From Typhlomys cinereus (Eukaryota; Chordata; Mammalia; Rodentia; Platacanthomyidae), in NCBI GenBank assembly GCA_023101885.1, contig JALPQD010000116.1, forward strand, positions 2,683,501 to 2,747,500: a stretch of DNA of 64,000 nucleotides. Reading direction: 5' to 3'. The translations under genes and the position numbers were made by a program. Below the pieces are notes generated by a model, which was not told where the DNA came from, did not search any database, and worked only from the letters and a program-made list of their open reading frames with translations. Positions 33,811-45,442 of the stretch are shown in pieces; within the stretch, counting starts at the first letter, position 1; every line of letters starts with the position of its first letter.

Positions 33811-34989
33811 TTTTTTTCTCCCACATTTATTTTTTTCCTAATTATACAAACTCAGTAGGTACCCCAGTCCTCTCCTCCCTCCTCCCCTTCCCATCATCCC
33901 TCCTTGCACTCTCCCCCATTCCCCTCTTTCACCCTCCTTCCCTTCTCTCCCAGTGCTTCCCCCTTCCTCCCTCCCGTCCTCTGGAGCATCCTTTTGTGTG
34001 AATGCCAAACCTCCCTCTGAATCCTTCATCCTAGTGAGTGTTCAGGACTCAATGGCATAGCCAGGAGCCCCTTCTTGGGCTCCCTATTCGTATGGGGACT
34101 CTATTATGAATGTTAATCCCTTGCCTCTAAGGATCCTACTGCCTGGATCCTTCTCCCCTGTGATACATGCTAGACATTAGGGGAGGGTCTTTAACATGTC
34201 AGCCATTGTGCAGGTCAGGCAAAATCCAATTTTGGCTTGCTGCAGCCCTAGCTTATGTGGAATATCTTGCATATCCTTGGTCCTCCTCATCTTTAGGCTC
34301 CTACAATCTTGCCGCCCCCTGTTCCACAAGGTTCCCAAGCTTTAGGATGGGGAGAGATTTGGCTGGTCTGGTTCCAGGTGATTCGTGTTCTGAATTATGG
34401 TTTGTTGTTGTTTTCAGTTTTGCTTTTCCTGTACTGACCTTGGCTGCATCTTGATTGGTATCAAAGGTCACCTCCTAACCAAAGATAAAAGACTGTTTAA
34501 ATGAAGATCTTAATATAAGAGGAGACTCAAAGGTAGATGGAAGAATAGGGGTAGGACACAGCAGTGGGGGTGGGGGTGGTCAGTGTCCCATTTGCTGGAT
34601 GGCTACTGTCTATCTCCCAGTCCCTATACCCTCCCTGATTGGTGAGATCAAACCTGTTCAGTCACAAGTGACCAGGAAGAGAAGTGAAAATGAGCTGTAC
34701 CAGATGTTTTGCTACTTACATGCAATACTTGATGGTGATCTATTTTCTCTACTGAAGCGTAGATCCCCTATCTCCTTTTTGGGGGACCCTCCTTCCTCTT
34801 CCCTCCTGTTTATAATCCTTTGTGATTACAGTAGGTATTACATTTGATTTACCTTTGAATATGTCATTAAGTGGGTTCGGAAGTAGGATCCACTTATTAG
34901 GGAGTACATATGATGTTTACTTTTCTGTGTCTGGGATTGTTCACTCAATATATTTTTTTCTAATTCCATCCATTTCCCAGCAAATTTCA

Positions 34990-37900
34990 TTAATTCATCT
35001 TTTTTAATGGCTGAGTAGTGTACAAATGTACGACATTTTTATTATCCATTCATCAACTGTTGGGTATTTGGGTTGATTCCATGATTTCGCTATTGTAAAT
35101 AGGGCTGCAATGAACATGGTTGTGCTTGTGTCTTGTGTCACTGTAGTGAATTGCTGCATTATGGGGAATTATTCCCAGTAGTGGTATAGCAGGATCATAT
35201 GGCATTTTAATCCTTAACTTTCTTAGAAAATGCCACACTGATCATCAGAGTGGTTGTATGAGCCTGTATTCCCACCAGCAATGAATGAAATTTCCCTTTT
35301 CTCCACATCCTCTCCAGCATTTTTTGTTGTTTGTATTGTGAATTTTTGCCATCCTGAGCAGGGTGAGATGATATCTCAGGGAAGTTTTGATTTGCATTTC
35401 CCTGATGGCTAGGGGTGTGGAACATTTTTTAAGATATTTGTTAGACATTTTAATTTCGTCCCTGTAAAAGTTTCTTTTGAGTTCCCAGGCCCATTTTCTA
35501 ATTGGGCCATTTATCTCCTTGGTGTTTAGTTTTTTAAGTTCGTCGTGCACTCAGGATAATAGAGCTCTATCAGATAGGTGGTTAGTGAAGATTTCCTCCC
35601 ATTCTCTAGGTTGTCTTTTTGCAACCTTTATCTGAAGAGAAGCTCTTTATCTGAAGAGAAGCTCTTTAATTTCATAAGATCCCAATTGGAGAGTATTGGT
35701 TCCAGTGATTATGCTATGGGATTTCTGTTTAGGAATTTTTGGCCTCGCCCAATCAGTTGGAGGGAGTTCCCAATCCTTTCAACTAGAGTTTTTATAGTCT
35801 TTGGCCTAATATTAAGGTCCTTTATCCATTTTGGATTATTTTTTGTGCATGGTGACAAATACGAGTCCAATATTAATCTTCTGCATGTGGACATCCAGTT
35901 TTGCCAGCACCATTTGTTGAATATGCTGTTCTTTTTCCATTAAATATTTTGAGCCCCTTTGTCAAAGATCAAATGGCTGTAATTGTGTGGGCTTATATCT
36001 GGGTCTTTAACCTTAATCCATTGATCTACATGTCTATTTTGGAGCCAGTGCCAGGCTGTTTTTATAACTATGGATTTGTAATATAGATTAAGGTTTTGTA
36101 TGGTGATACCTCCAGCAGTGTTTTTGTTACTCAGGATTGTTTGTGCTATCCTGGGCCTTTTGTGCTTCCATATGAATTTTGAGATTATGTGGTTGATTTC
36201 TTTAGAATTGCTTTGGGATTTTAATGGTATAGCCTTGCATCTGTGTATTGCTTTTGGTAGGATGGTCATTTTTATGATGTTGATTTTGCCAATCCAGGAG
36301 CATGGCAATTCTTTCCACTTTTTGGTGTCTTCTGTAATTTCTTTCTTTAGGGCTTTAAAGTTTTCATTGTAAAGGTCTCTTACTTCTTTGGTTAGATTTT
36401 TACCAAGGTATTTCTTTTTTTAGGGGATATAGTAAATGGGATTATTTCTCTTAGGACTTTTTCACTTTTTTCATCCTTAGTGTATAAAAAAGTCACTGAT
36501 TTTTGCCACTCTGCTGAACTTATGTATTAGTTGCAGAAATTTCCTGGTGGAGTTTTTGGGATCACTCAGGTATATGATTATGTCATCACAAATAGAGGTA
36601 TCTTGACTTCTTCCTTGCCAATTTGAGTCTCTTTTATCTGCCTCTATTGTCTTATGGCTCTAGAAGACTTGAAATATAATAGTTGAATAGAAGTGGTAAG
36701 AGTGGACAGCCTTGTCTAGTTCCTGACTGAAGTGGGAATGCTTCAAGTTTTTCCCCATTGGGTATAATCCTTGCTGTTGGCTTGTTGTATACAGCTTTTA
36801 TTATGTTGATATAAGTTTCTTTCATTCCAACTGTCTGAAGGGTTTTGATCACAAAAGAATGTTGGATCTTGTCAAAAGCTTTTTCTGCATCATTGAGAGT
36901 ATCATGTGGTCTTGGACTTTGGATTGGTTTATATGATAGATTACATTTATTGATTTGTGTATATTGAACCAACCTTGTGTGCCTGTGATAGCTACTTGAT
37001 CACAGTGAATAATCTTTTTGATATGTTTTTGAATCCAACTTGCTAAGATTTTATTGATAATCTTTGCATTTGTGTTTATCAAAAAGATTGGTCAATAGTT
37101 TTCTATTTTAAATGTATTTTTATTAGATTTTGGGATTAGTATGATATTAGCTTCATAGGAAGAATTTGAAAGTGTTCCTTCCTTTGCTATTTTATGGAAC
37201 AGTTTAAGGCGTATTGGTGTTAGTCATTCTTTAAATGTCTGGTAGAATTCCATGCTGAATCCATCTGGTCCAGGACACTTTTTGGTGGGAAGATTTGAGA
37301 TTACTTCATCAATTTCCTCATCTGTTATAGGACTATTTAAATAATTCAAAACTTCCTGATTCAATTTAGGTAAGTTGTGCTTACTCAGGAGTTCATCCAT
37401 TTCTTTTTTATTATCAAATTTCATGGAGTATAAGTTGTTGAAATATAACCCGATAATTCCCGGAATTTCTTGGGTTTCAGTTGTAATAACTCCATTTCTA
37501 ATTTCATTAATTTGGGTTTTCTCTCTCTATTGATTTTGGTTCATGTAGCTATGGGTGTATCAATCTTTTTGATTTTTTTCAAAGAGCCGGCTTTTCATCT
37601 GATTGATTCTTTGTATCATTTTCCTCGTTTCAATTTTGGGTATTTCTACCCAGATTTTACTAATCTCCTCTCTTCTACTGCTTTTGGTATTGCTCTTGTG
37701 TCTCTAAAGCTTTAAGATGTATTGCTATTTACTTGTGATATTTCCTGTTTTTGATATAAGCATTAAGAGCTATAAACATACCTCTTAGGACAGCTTTCAT
37801 TGTGTCCCAGAGATTTTGATATGTTGTATTTCATTATCATTTGCTTATAGGAAATCTTGAATTTCTTTTTTGATTTCTTTCTGAACCCATTTCTCATTTA

Positions 37901-38660
37901 CCATCATAGCATTTAGTTTCCAAGAGTTAGTATATTTTCTGCTGTTTGTTGTGTTATGGATGTCAAGCTTTAGACCATGGTGGTCTGACAGGGTTATAGG
38001 CTATAATTACAACTCTCTTGTATATATGGAGATTTGTTTTGTGACCTAATATGTGGTCTGTTTTGGAGAACGTTCCATGGGCTGCTGAGAAGAATGTGTA
38101 TTCCTTGGTGCTTAGATAGAAAGTTCAATAGAGATCTGTAAGATCCATTTCAGTAAGGGTTTGATTTAGTTCCAATATGTCTCTGTTAAGTTTTTGACCT
38201 GTTGATCTATCCCTTGTTGAGAGAGTAGTATTGAAATCCCCAAGTATTATCATTTGGGGATTGATTTCTTGTTTTACACATTGTAGCATTTGCCTGATGA
38301 ATACGCCCATATTAGGTGCGTGTATGTTCAGTATTGTGAAGTTTTCCTGGTGAATTTTCCTGTGACTAAAATGTAGTATCCTTCTATATCTCTTATGATT
38401 TTCTTTGATTTGAAGTCCACTTCGTTAGATAGCTTAATTGCTACCCCTGCTTGTTTCCCAGTTGCATTAGTTTGACGAAGTTTTGACCAGCCTTTTACTT
38501 TTAGAATGTGCTTATCTTTTGTGGTGAGATGTGTTTCCTGAAGGCAGCAGATGGATGGGTTGTGACTTCTAATCCATGTTTGTAACCTGTGTCTTTTGAT
38601 TGGTGAGTTAATTCCATTGATATTTAGTGTTATAATGGAGAAATTACTTTTAATCTCTGA
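34990..38660 (-). pseudogene. L1-E ORF2 remnant
   Basis: A series of broken frames covers the whole ORF2: endonuclease (38310-38125, ILGDFNTTLSTRDRSTGQK), linker (37424-37224, KKCPGPDG), RT (36972-36652, [10 protein letters not shown]), thumb (36308-35940) and C-terminus (35550-35245). The catalytic FADD segment falls in a region damaged by small deletions near 36580. At least eight frameshifts. Confidence 0.75.
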
Positions 38661-38719
38661 TATTGTTGTATTTATTAGCTTTCATAAGTGTATTATTTAG
38701 CTTGTAGTTTGTGGTAGTA

Positions 38720-39740
38720 TTATACTTCCCTCCTGTCCTCCTGGATATGCTTGCTCTTTTCTTCAAGATTGAGTATCTTTTCTAGCATTTTTAGTAGTCA
38801 TGTAAGCCTTCAAGTTGTCTTTATGGTGGAAAATTTTTCTTTCACCCTCGATCATGACTAATAGTTTTGCTGGGTATATCAACAGGTTGACATTTGTGCT
38901 CATTCAATACTTGAAGTAGGTCTCTCCAAGATCTTCTGACTTTTACTTTTTCCATTGAAAAATCATTTATTTTAATAGGTTTACCTTTAAAAGTGACTTG
39001 TTTTTTCTTGAAGCTCTCAGCACATTGTCTTTGTCTTGTATGTGGAGTGTTTTGATTATTATTTGCCATGGCAAGTTTCTATTTTGGTCATATCTGTTTG
39101 GGAGAGGGATGCCTCTTGTATTTGGATGGGCCTCTGTTTCTTTAGATGTGGAAAGTTTTCCTTTATGATAAATTGAAAAATTTCCTCAGGTGTGATCCTT
39201 TGGGATTCTTATTCTGGTATTTGATGTATGCCATGTTAGGCTTCTTCAAAGTGTCCCGTAACTCTTGAATATTCCTCTCAAGTAGCTTTTTGGCTGTAAC
39301 AATCCTTCCATTGAACTGGTTAGTTCTTTCACTTTGTCTTCAAGATCTGATATTCTATTTTCTGCTTCATTAGTTCAGCTGATAAGACTCTCTGTTGAAT
39401 TCTGGGTTGGAGATAGCATGCCTTTTAGTTCGAGTTTAAACTCTGCTTGAGATTGTTTTAACTGCTCTATGCCTATTTTTGTTTCTTCAGCTGCTTTTCT
39501 CATCTCTTCCAAGTGCCTGTTGTGTTCCTATTCAAAGTGGTTAATGAGGTTATTTAACTCCTCCCAGATTTCCTTTTTCGTTGTTTTGATCACAGGCTTT
39601 GAAAATCATTATCTTGGGTATGGCTTTTCTTGGCTATTTTCTGTGAGTTTGTTCTGGTTGGATTCCATTATTATTGGGTTAATTCTTTTTGTAGGAGATT
39701 TGTTGTCTTGGTTTTTATTTCTCATGGATTTGTGCTGAGC
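38720..39740 (-). pseudogene. L1-E ORF1 remnant
   Basis: Frame 39069-38842 covers part of the RNA-binding domain (KKQVTFKGKPIKI). The coiled-coil region at 39300-39600 aligns with intact ORF1 but is frameshifted repeatedly. Confidence 0.65.
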
Positions 39741-40067
39741 ATTTTTGTTTTATCTCTTATCACCTTCTTTTTGTTTTTGTGTGTTTTTGGCTGAACTGAA
39801 TTAGAGAGTATTACTGCATTTGAGTAGTTATTGCTAGTGTGTGCCTTGGAGTTGTGTATGCCTGTCTGGTGTTGGTGTTATTTCCTAGGTGAGACTATTG
39901 GACTGTTAGTACATGGCCTAGGGGCTTTCCCAGGGTTAGAAAGGCAGGCTGGCTGCTAGTGGGACTGCAGATGGCCTGGGGCCTGGTGCATGGTCTAGTG
40001 GAGTAGGGAATCTGCCCTGAGGACCAGGGAGTCCTCCCTGGGCTGGGTCAGGGGCAAAAAGCAGGAG

Positions 40068-40364
40068 CAATAATTTCAAGCAGTAGGAAGGAATCGTATG
40101 GCTAAAGCTTAACATGTGAAAGGGAGTGCCTCTATCAGTGTATCTGCCCAAGGAAGGGCCACTTGGTCAGCCACAGAGGTCTGAACCCCCACCAGAGCAG
40201 ATAATCTAGAGGGAACCCCAGGAATTATAGAAGTAGATACGAGGGTGGGAAGGAGGGGGATGGATTGATAAAAGGAGGTGAGGGAAGGGGAACAGAGGGA
40301 AGCAGAGATTATTACTCATTGTGCTTGTACAACTAGGGAAAAGATAAAAATAAATTTTTAAAAC
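40068..40364 (+). mobile_element. Old L1 3'UTR, plus strand, second part
   Basis: It continues the element split at 33810, as 'aggaagggccacttggtcag' is the sense counterpart of 20570-20600. It includes a purine-rich stretch (40240-40310) and an AATAAA-like 3' end (40346-40362). Confidence 0.6.
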
Positions 40365-40375
40365 TGTGAAAAATA

Positions 40376-41382
40376 GCCTTTCCACCCACCTGGGATGTGT
40401 GCAGTCCAGTGAGGACACACTGCGCCCCAGGAGGTGACATCCAGTACCCATCAGGATGGAGCCAAGGGCAGTGTCAAGGGCAGTGCAGGAACAGCAAAAC
40501 TGAAAGGAAAAAGAGGGGGAGGAAAAGAAGGGGAAGGGGGAGGAGGGGGAAGAGGAGAAGGAGGAGAAGGAAGCATAATTCAGAACATCAGAGACCCTAC
40601 ATAGGAGGGGGAGGGGGAGGAGGGAGAAGAGGAGGAAGAGGGGGAAGAGGAAGAAGAGGGGGAAGAGGAAGAAGAGGGGGAAGAAGAGGAGGAGGGTGAA
40701 GAGGAGGAGGAGGGGGAAGAAGAGGAGGAGGGGGAAGAGGAGGAGGAGGGGGAAGAGGAGGAGGAGGGGGAAGAGGAGGAGGAAAGAGAGGAGGGGGAGG
40801 AGGGAGAGGGGGAGAAGGAACCATAATTCAGAACATCAGAGACCCTACATTAATCACCAGGAACTAGGCCAGCCTAATCTCTCCCCATCCCAAAGCTCAA
40901 GGAAATTTGCGGAAGAAGGGACAGTAAGATTGTAAGAGCCTAAAGATGGGGAGGAGCAATGATATGCAAGATACTCCACACAAGTTAGGGCCGAAGTAAT
41001 CATAATAGAACTTTGCATGACCTGCACAACGACCAACATGTCATTGACTCCCCAAAGCCTAGCATGGATCACAGGCACTAGGATCCTTAGAGGCAAGGGA
41101 TTAATACCACAATAGTATTCCTATACTAAAGGGGAACACAAAAAAGAGATGTAGGCGATACTACTGAGTCCTTACACCTCATCAGAGAGAGGACCCAGAG
41201 GGAAGTTTGACATGCACACTAAAGCATGCTTCAGGAATGGGGAGGGGAGGGAGCACTGGGAGAAAGGGAAGGAGAGGGGAAAGGAAGGGGAAAAGCAAGG
41301 GGATCCAGGAAGGGGTGGAGGGAGGGAGGGGAATGGGGTACTTATCAAGTTTATATGAGTGGAAAAAATAAATTTTAAAAAA
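40376..41382 (+). mobile_element. 5'-truncated LINE-1 3'UTR, plus strand
   Basis: It carries 3'UTR landmarks in sense ('aggaggtgacatccagtacc', 'aactaggccagcctaatctc') and a terminal purine tract (41235-41340). The TSD TGTGAAAAATA lies at 40365-40375 and 41383-41393. It contains a large GGA/GAA expansion. Confidence 0.75.
40500..40821 (+). repeat. GGA/GAA polypurine tract within L1 3'UTR
   Basis: Nearly pure purine on the plus strand, made of irregular GAGGAG and GGGGAAGA units. A 29-bp L1 3'UTR segment beginning 'cataattcagaacatcag' occurs at about 40575 and again at about 40822, so part of the tract is a tandem duplication. The long frames on either strand here (poly-Pro, or Arg/Gly-rich) are artefacts of the repeat. 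Confidence 0.9.
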
Positions 41383-41393
41383 TGTGAAAAATA

Positions 41394-42150
41394 ATGTACA
41401 GCATGAGATTGTAGGTGATTAACTTGTAATTGAAACTCCTACTAAATCAATAAATTTAAACAAAATATAAGTAAGAGTTATGTGTGATGACAAATGTTAG
41501 ACTGTAAAAATTTATATATGTGGTAATTTAATGTGATAAATACACATTATTTTCAATAAATCCACTTAATGATCAAAAAAAGATAATTTATAGATAGGCA
41601 TAGAAGGCCAGTAAGCTGAAAGTCTACTTAGACAGGAAGTACGAGAAGAAGAGAAGTATAAATACTAAGCAGCAGGGCAGGTGATTTAGTGAGTAATGAT
41701 TGTCCTGAGTACAGTGGAAGTGTTTCTTTCCAAAGCCTCAGAAATGTCAGTGAAACCGGGAGTGTTTTGTGAAGAATCGTTTAACTGGTTTCATTTTATG
41801 ATAGTCATGTTACCTAATAAGTTACATAATCCATGTCTTCACCATTGTACATGTGGATTGACTTGATGCTTCAGGACATGGGTTCAGGAACCAGTTTCCT
41901 TTAAATTTGTCCTTACTTGGTGAAGTATCACCAAGGAAGGTTATTTGCAGCTTGCTTTACAGGGGTTTTAGGCAACTGCACACTCTGATGTTTTTTAGTT
42001 AGCAGTGACTTTAAAGATCCTGGATAGCAACTAGGAGGATCCTATATGTTTCCTTTCTCATTGTATGTAAAATAAGAAGGGGACAGTATAATGGTTGTGT
42101 TGATTGACTCTGATCTCTGACTCCTTTCTTAGCAATCCTTTCTTACCTCT
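41394..42150. other. No gene or repeat recognised
   Basis: AT-rich, diverged sequence with no plausible frame. It may hide old L1 text near its right end. Confidence 0.4.
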
Positions 42151-43080
42151 GCTATATGGAATGTTGTGTATTTGTCTATGAGGTTCATTTGGTCCAAAAT
42201 GTCAGGTGGTTCATTTCCTTACTGAATTTTTGTCTACTCTATATGCTCATCATTGAAACTGGCATATTGAACCTACCTATCATCCTACTTTTCAACCTAT
42301 CTCAGCCTTCAAATCTGTTAACATTTGCCACATATATTTAGGAGCTCCAGTGTTGGGTGGATTCATATTTAAAATTGTTCTCTCTTTTTGATGAATTGAT
42401 TCTTTCATCAAAATCAAATGATAAACTTTGTCTTTTTATACAGTGTTTTTATGGTGGGATCTTGATGCAAGCATTGCCACCCATGCTGTCTTTGGCCATT
42501 ATCTGTATGAAAGTACTTTCTAAAGATTTTTTTTAAAGATTTTTTTATTGTTTTATTCAAATGTGCGTGTGTGTGTGTGTGTGTGCGCGCGTATGAATGC
42601 ATGTGTGTGTATGTATGTGTGTGTGTGTGTGTATGTATGTGTGTGTGTGTGTGTATGTATGTGTGTGTGTATAGAACCATGGAAGAATTCGGGAACCTCT
42701 TTGTTTAGTCTGCCTTGGGATTCACAGGCTCCGCCCTACCAGGACCAGAAACGCAGGCCGCCCCCGCTTCCGCCCGGCATCTATACGTGGGATCTAGGAT
42801 CAGAACTCAGGACCTTCTGCCTGCAAGGTAGAGGCTTAACCTCTGAGCCACCTCTGCAGCCCCTGTATGAAAGTATTTTTTGTCCTTTGATTTTTCAACC
42901 TGCTATGGATTGAATCTAAAGTGACAGCATATAATTGGATTATGTTCTCTAAACCATTCTGCTAATCCCTATCTTTTGACTGAAAATTTATTCCATTTAC
43001 ATTTAAAGTAATTACCGATAAGAAATGTCTTCTTTCAGCTTGCCATTTGTTCTCTATATAGATTTTTCTTAATTTATTTT
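42150..43080 (-). mobile_element. Ancient L1M, 5' part of ORF2
   Basis: Antisense endonuclease-region text, e.g. 'tttttgatgaattgattctt' and the preceding 'tatttaggagctccagtgtt'. Interrupted by a SINE at 42520-42862. The frame at 42156-42341 is antisense to it and not coding. Confidence 0.5.
42520..42862 (-). mobile_element. tRNA-headed CA-tail SINE (i)
   Basis: Minus-strand copy of the long subfamily with a deletion in the body and several TG/TATG repeat blocks (42565-42670). The TSD CTGTATGAAAGTA(C/T)TTT lies at 42503-42519 and 42863-42879, with one mismatch. Confidence 0.88.
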
Positions 43081-43910
43081 CTGCATTACTGTTATCTTTT
43101 TATTGAACTAATTTTTGCAGTAAAATGTTTTAATTTCTTTTCATTTTCTTCTATATATATTCTGTACCTGTTTTGTAGTTGTTAGATTATAGTTAATATC
43201 TTCATGTTTTAACCCTTTTACTTAAATTTCTATTATCTTAACGCAAATGGCCTAAGAAACACTGCTTGTCTTCAACTCTTTCCATTTCCACAGTGATGTT
43301 GCTCAACATGATGAATTTAATTCAAGTGAAAAAAGGAAGACTCAAACAGATAATGAATATTTTCTCATAGTTATAGAACCTAGATTTAAAATTATGTGTT
43401 TATGTATACTCACCTGTACATGTGTTTGTGCGTGTGCACACATGAGCATGCAAGCATGTGCCTTGACACTAGAAAGGGAATCATTAGAGAGAAAGAAGAC
43501 ATTTTATGAGAGATAGAAAGCAGTCTAACAGAGTACATGTGATAAGAAAGCAGAGAGAGTCTGTCTAAGGGAGGACGAAAACCAGCCAGAGGGGAGAGCA
43601 GTGAAAGAGGGGAACAAATAAGAGCAAAGTTTATGACATATAGAATGAAAGTGCCATAAAAATTCTTTACTTCATTTTGCTAACCTAAAAAGTAAATTTA
43701 AAGATTTTTCAAAATTCTCTTTGTACACTGGATGCTCAGAAACATAGGGTAGGAGTTTTAAATATATCCATTTCTTGAGTAATATAATGAGATAAGTGCA
43801 GAGTTATAAACTAAAGTTACTAGCTTTTATAATTGCTCATACATCTATTTAGACCAAGATGTTCATTTCTTCATACAGTTTCATAATATTGATTTCAAAT
43901 CAAAGGAATT
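43080..43910. other. No gene recognised; old L1-like text possible
   Basis: 43080-43250 may still be L1M near the ORF1/ORF2 boundary. 43250-43910 has a purine-rich patch at 43480-43620 and nothing that I can name. Confidence 0.35.
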
Positions 43911-43914
43911 TTTT

Positions 43915-44450
43915 TAAGTTGGTGGTCTTCATAGTTTAGTTTGACTTGAACTCCTGTCACAGTTCACCTGCATGATTGCTGATAAATGACCATCAAATGG
44001 CTTAAGGGAACAAAGGATTTATTTTCTTACTGATAGTCTAGTTACAGTCTGTAGTCCCGTCAAGGGAGAGCATGCACCAACACCAGGGCCGAGGGAACTG
44101 GCCACACCATCTCTACATAATGGCTGAGAGAGGGACAATCCTTACTTGCCAGACCAGCATGTCTGGCCAAGTATACAAAAGGATGCCAACTTTCTCAATC
44201 AGCTCTTGGTACTTTATTCCAGGGCCTAATCCCACCCACCATGGGCTGGACCTTCCCCATCAGTTAATCTCTTGCAGGTTTGCTCTGGACTTAACCATTA
44301 ATTCTCTACAAATGTGCCCAGAGCTCAAACCCCCAACTGTCAAGTTGACACCTGTGCCCAACTATGACAACTCCCTATGTAACTGTGGATGACCTTGAGG
44401 TCCAGGTCTTTCTGCTTCCTAAAGAGCTGGGATTATAGACATTTTTAATT
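43915..44450 (-). mobile_element. B1-like SINE remnant split by a solo LTR
   Basis: The left part ends 'gacttgaactcc' and the right part begins 'ctatgtaactgtggatgacc' then 'agagctgggattatagac', the antisense B1 order. The LTR at 43955-44369 lies between them. Confidence 0.5.
43955..44369 (-). mobile_element. Solo LTR, same family as the MaLR-like element
   Basis: 415 bp, with TGTCA...TGACA termini and a perfect 5-bp TSD, ACTCC, at 43950-43954 and 44370-44374. On the minus strand it ends with a polyadenylation-type AATAAA near 44010 followed by 'ttgttcccttaagccattt', as in MaLR LTR 3' ends. Solo LTRs arise by recombination between the two LTRs. It shows the family's true boundaries. Confidence 0.75.
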
Positions 44451-44514
44451 TAGTAACATTAGATTCCCCCTAGCTTTCCTCTATCCAAAAATGTCTTCAT
44501 TTCGCACTTACTTT

Positions 44515-44650
44515 ATTTTTTAGAGACAAGGCCTCATGTCACCCAGGCTGGTCTCACACTTACTGTGTAACCAAGGATGCCCTTGAGGTTTTTTTACATC
44601 CTTCTTCCTCTGTTTGAAAGTGCTGGGATTATAAGCATGCATTAGGGTTT
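44515..44650 (-). mobile_element. B1 (7SL-derived) SINE
   Basis: Antisense B1: 'agagacaaggcctcatgtca', 'cccaggctggtctcacactt', then 'agtgctgggattataagc'. Confidence 0.7.
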
Positions 44651-44699
44651 GGCGCATGTTAGGCAACATTCTACCAAGCAAACTACATTCTTAGTCCCT

Positions 44700-45060
44700 C
44701 TTTCTCTTCAAAGACAGTTTTGCTGAATAATGTATTCTTGGCTGATTTATTTTCTCTTTTAGCATATTGAATATATTAGTCCACTACTTTCTTGCTGGCA
44801 AGGTTTTCTTTCTTTTCTTATTTTGATGGTGACTTGCATTTTTAATTCTTTTGACAGCTTCAATACATGTATATGATGCCTTGTGATCACATTCACCTCC
44901 TACCCTGCCAATGCATCTGTCCAGATAGCAAGATGGATTCCTAGAGTTCTTACTGCACTAGTGTCTGAGAACCCTCTGTCCCAAAAGCATTTCATTTGAT
45001 ATTTTATCTAATTTGTTTTGTGTGTGAAAACTTTTGAATCCATATGACAGCAATGTATTA
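44700..45060 (-). mobile_element. Ancient L1M ORF1-region remnant
   Basis: 'gaataatgtattcttggctg' and 'actttcttgctggcaaggtt' resemble antisense L1M ORF1 text. It may be the 5' continuation of the element at 42150. Weak. Confidence 0.35.
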
Positions 45061-45096
45061 AATTTTAAAAAAATTTAAGTACACAACAATATTTTT

Positions 45097-45156
45097 AAAT
45101 TATTTATTATTTATTATTTATTCAATTGTGCGTGTGCATGTGTGTGTGCATGTGCA

Positions 45157-45212
<56 letters not shown>

Positions 45213-45425
45213 TGTAGAAGCACGGACTAATTCGGGAATCACCATGGACCACCTCAACCTCCTTGTTTACTCTGCCCCAGGATTCACAGGCTCCGCCTTA
45301 CCAGGACCAGAAATGCAGGCCGCCCCTGCTTCCACCTGACATCTATACGTGGGGTCTAGGATCTGAACTCAGGACCTTCCGCCTGCAAAGCTGAGGCTTA
45401 ACCCCTGAGCCACCTCTCCAGCCCC
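45097..45425 (-). mobile_element. tRNA-headed CA-tail SINE (j)
   Basis: Minus-strand long-subfamily copy with a long TG run (45161-45205) and an ATTATTT-rich tail. The TSD AACAATATTTTT lies at 45085-45096 and 45431-45442. Confidence 0.87.
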
Positions 45426-45442
45426 AGACAAACAATATTTTT

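Larger units (their letters stand above)
33811..40067 (-). mobile_element. LINE-1 'L1-E', decayed full-length copy
   Basis: Minus strand: 3'UTR about 33811-34985 with a C/T-rich tract at 33865-33990, ORF2 about 34990-38660, ORF1 about 38720-39740, 5'UTR to about 40067. It is inserted into an older plus-strand L1 3'UTR. A degenerate TSD (GAATCATTTC versus CAATAATTTC) fits the ends. Intermediate in age between the Lx-like copy and L1-A, B and C. Confidence 0.75.

Noticed and set aside
40397..40824. Arg/Gly-rich (plus) and poly-Pro (minus) frames of 75-100 codons
   Set aside because: They are translations of the GGA/GAA microsatellite in an L1 3'UTR. A long open frame is expected when a repeat lacks stop codons.
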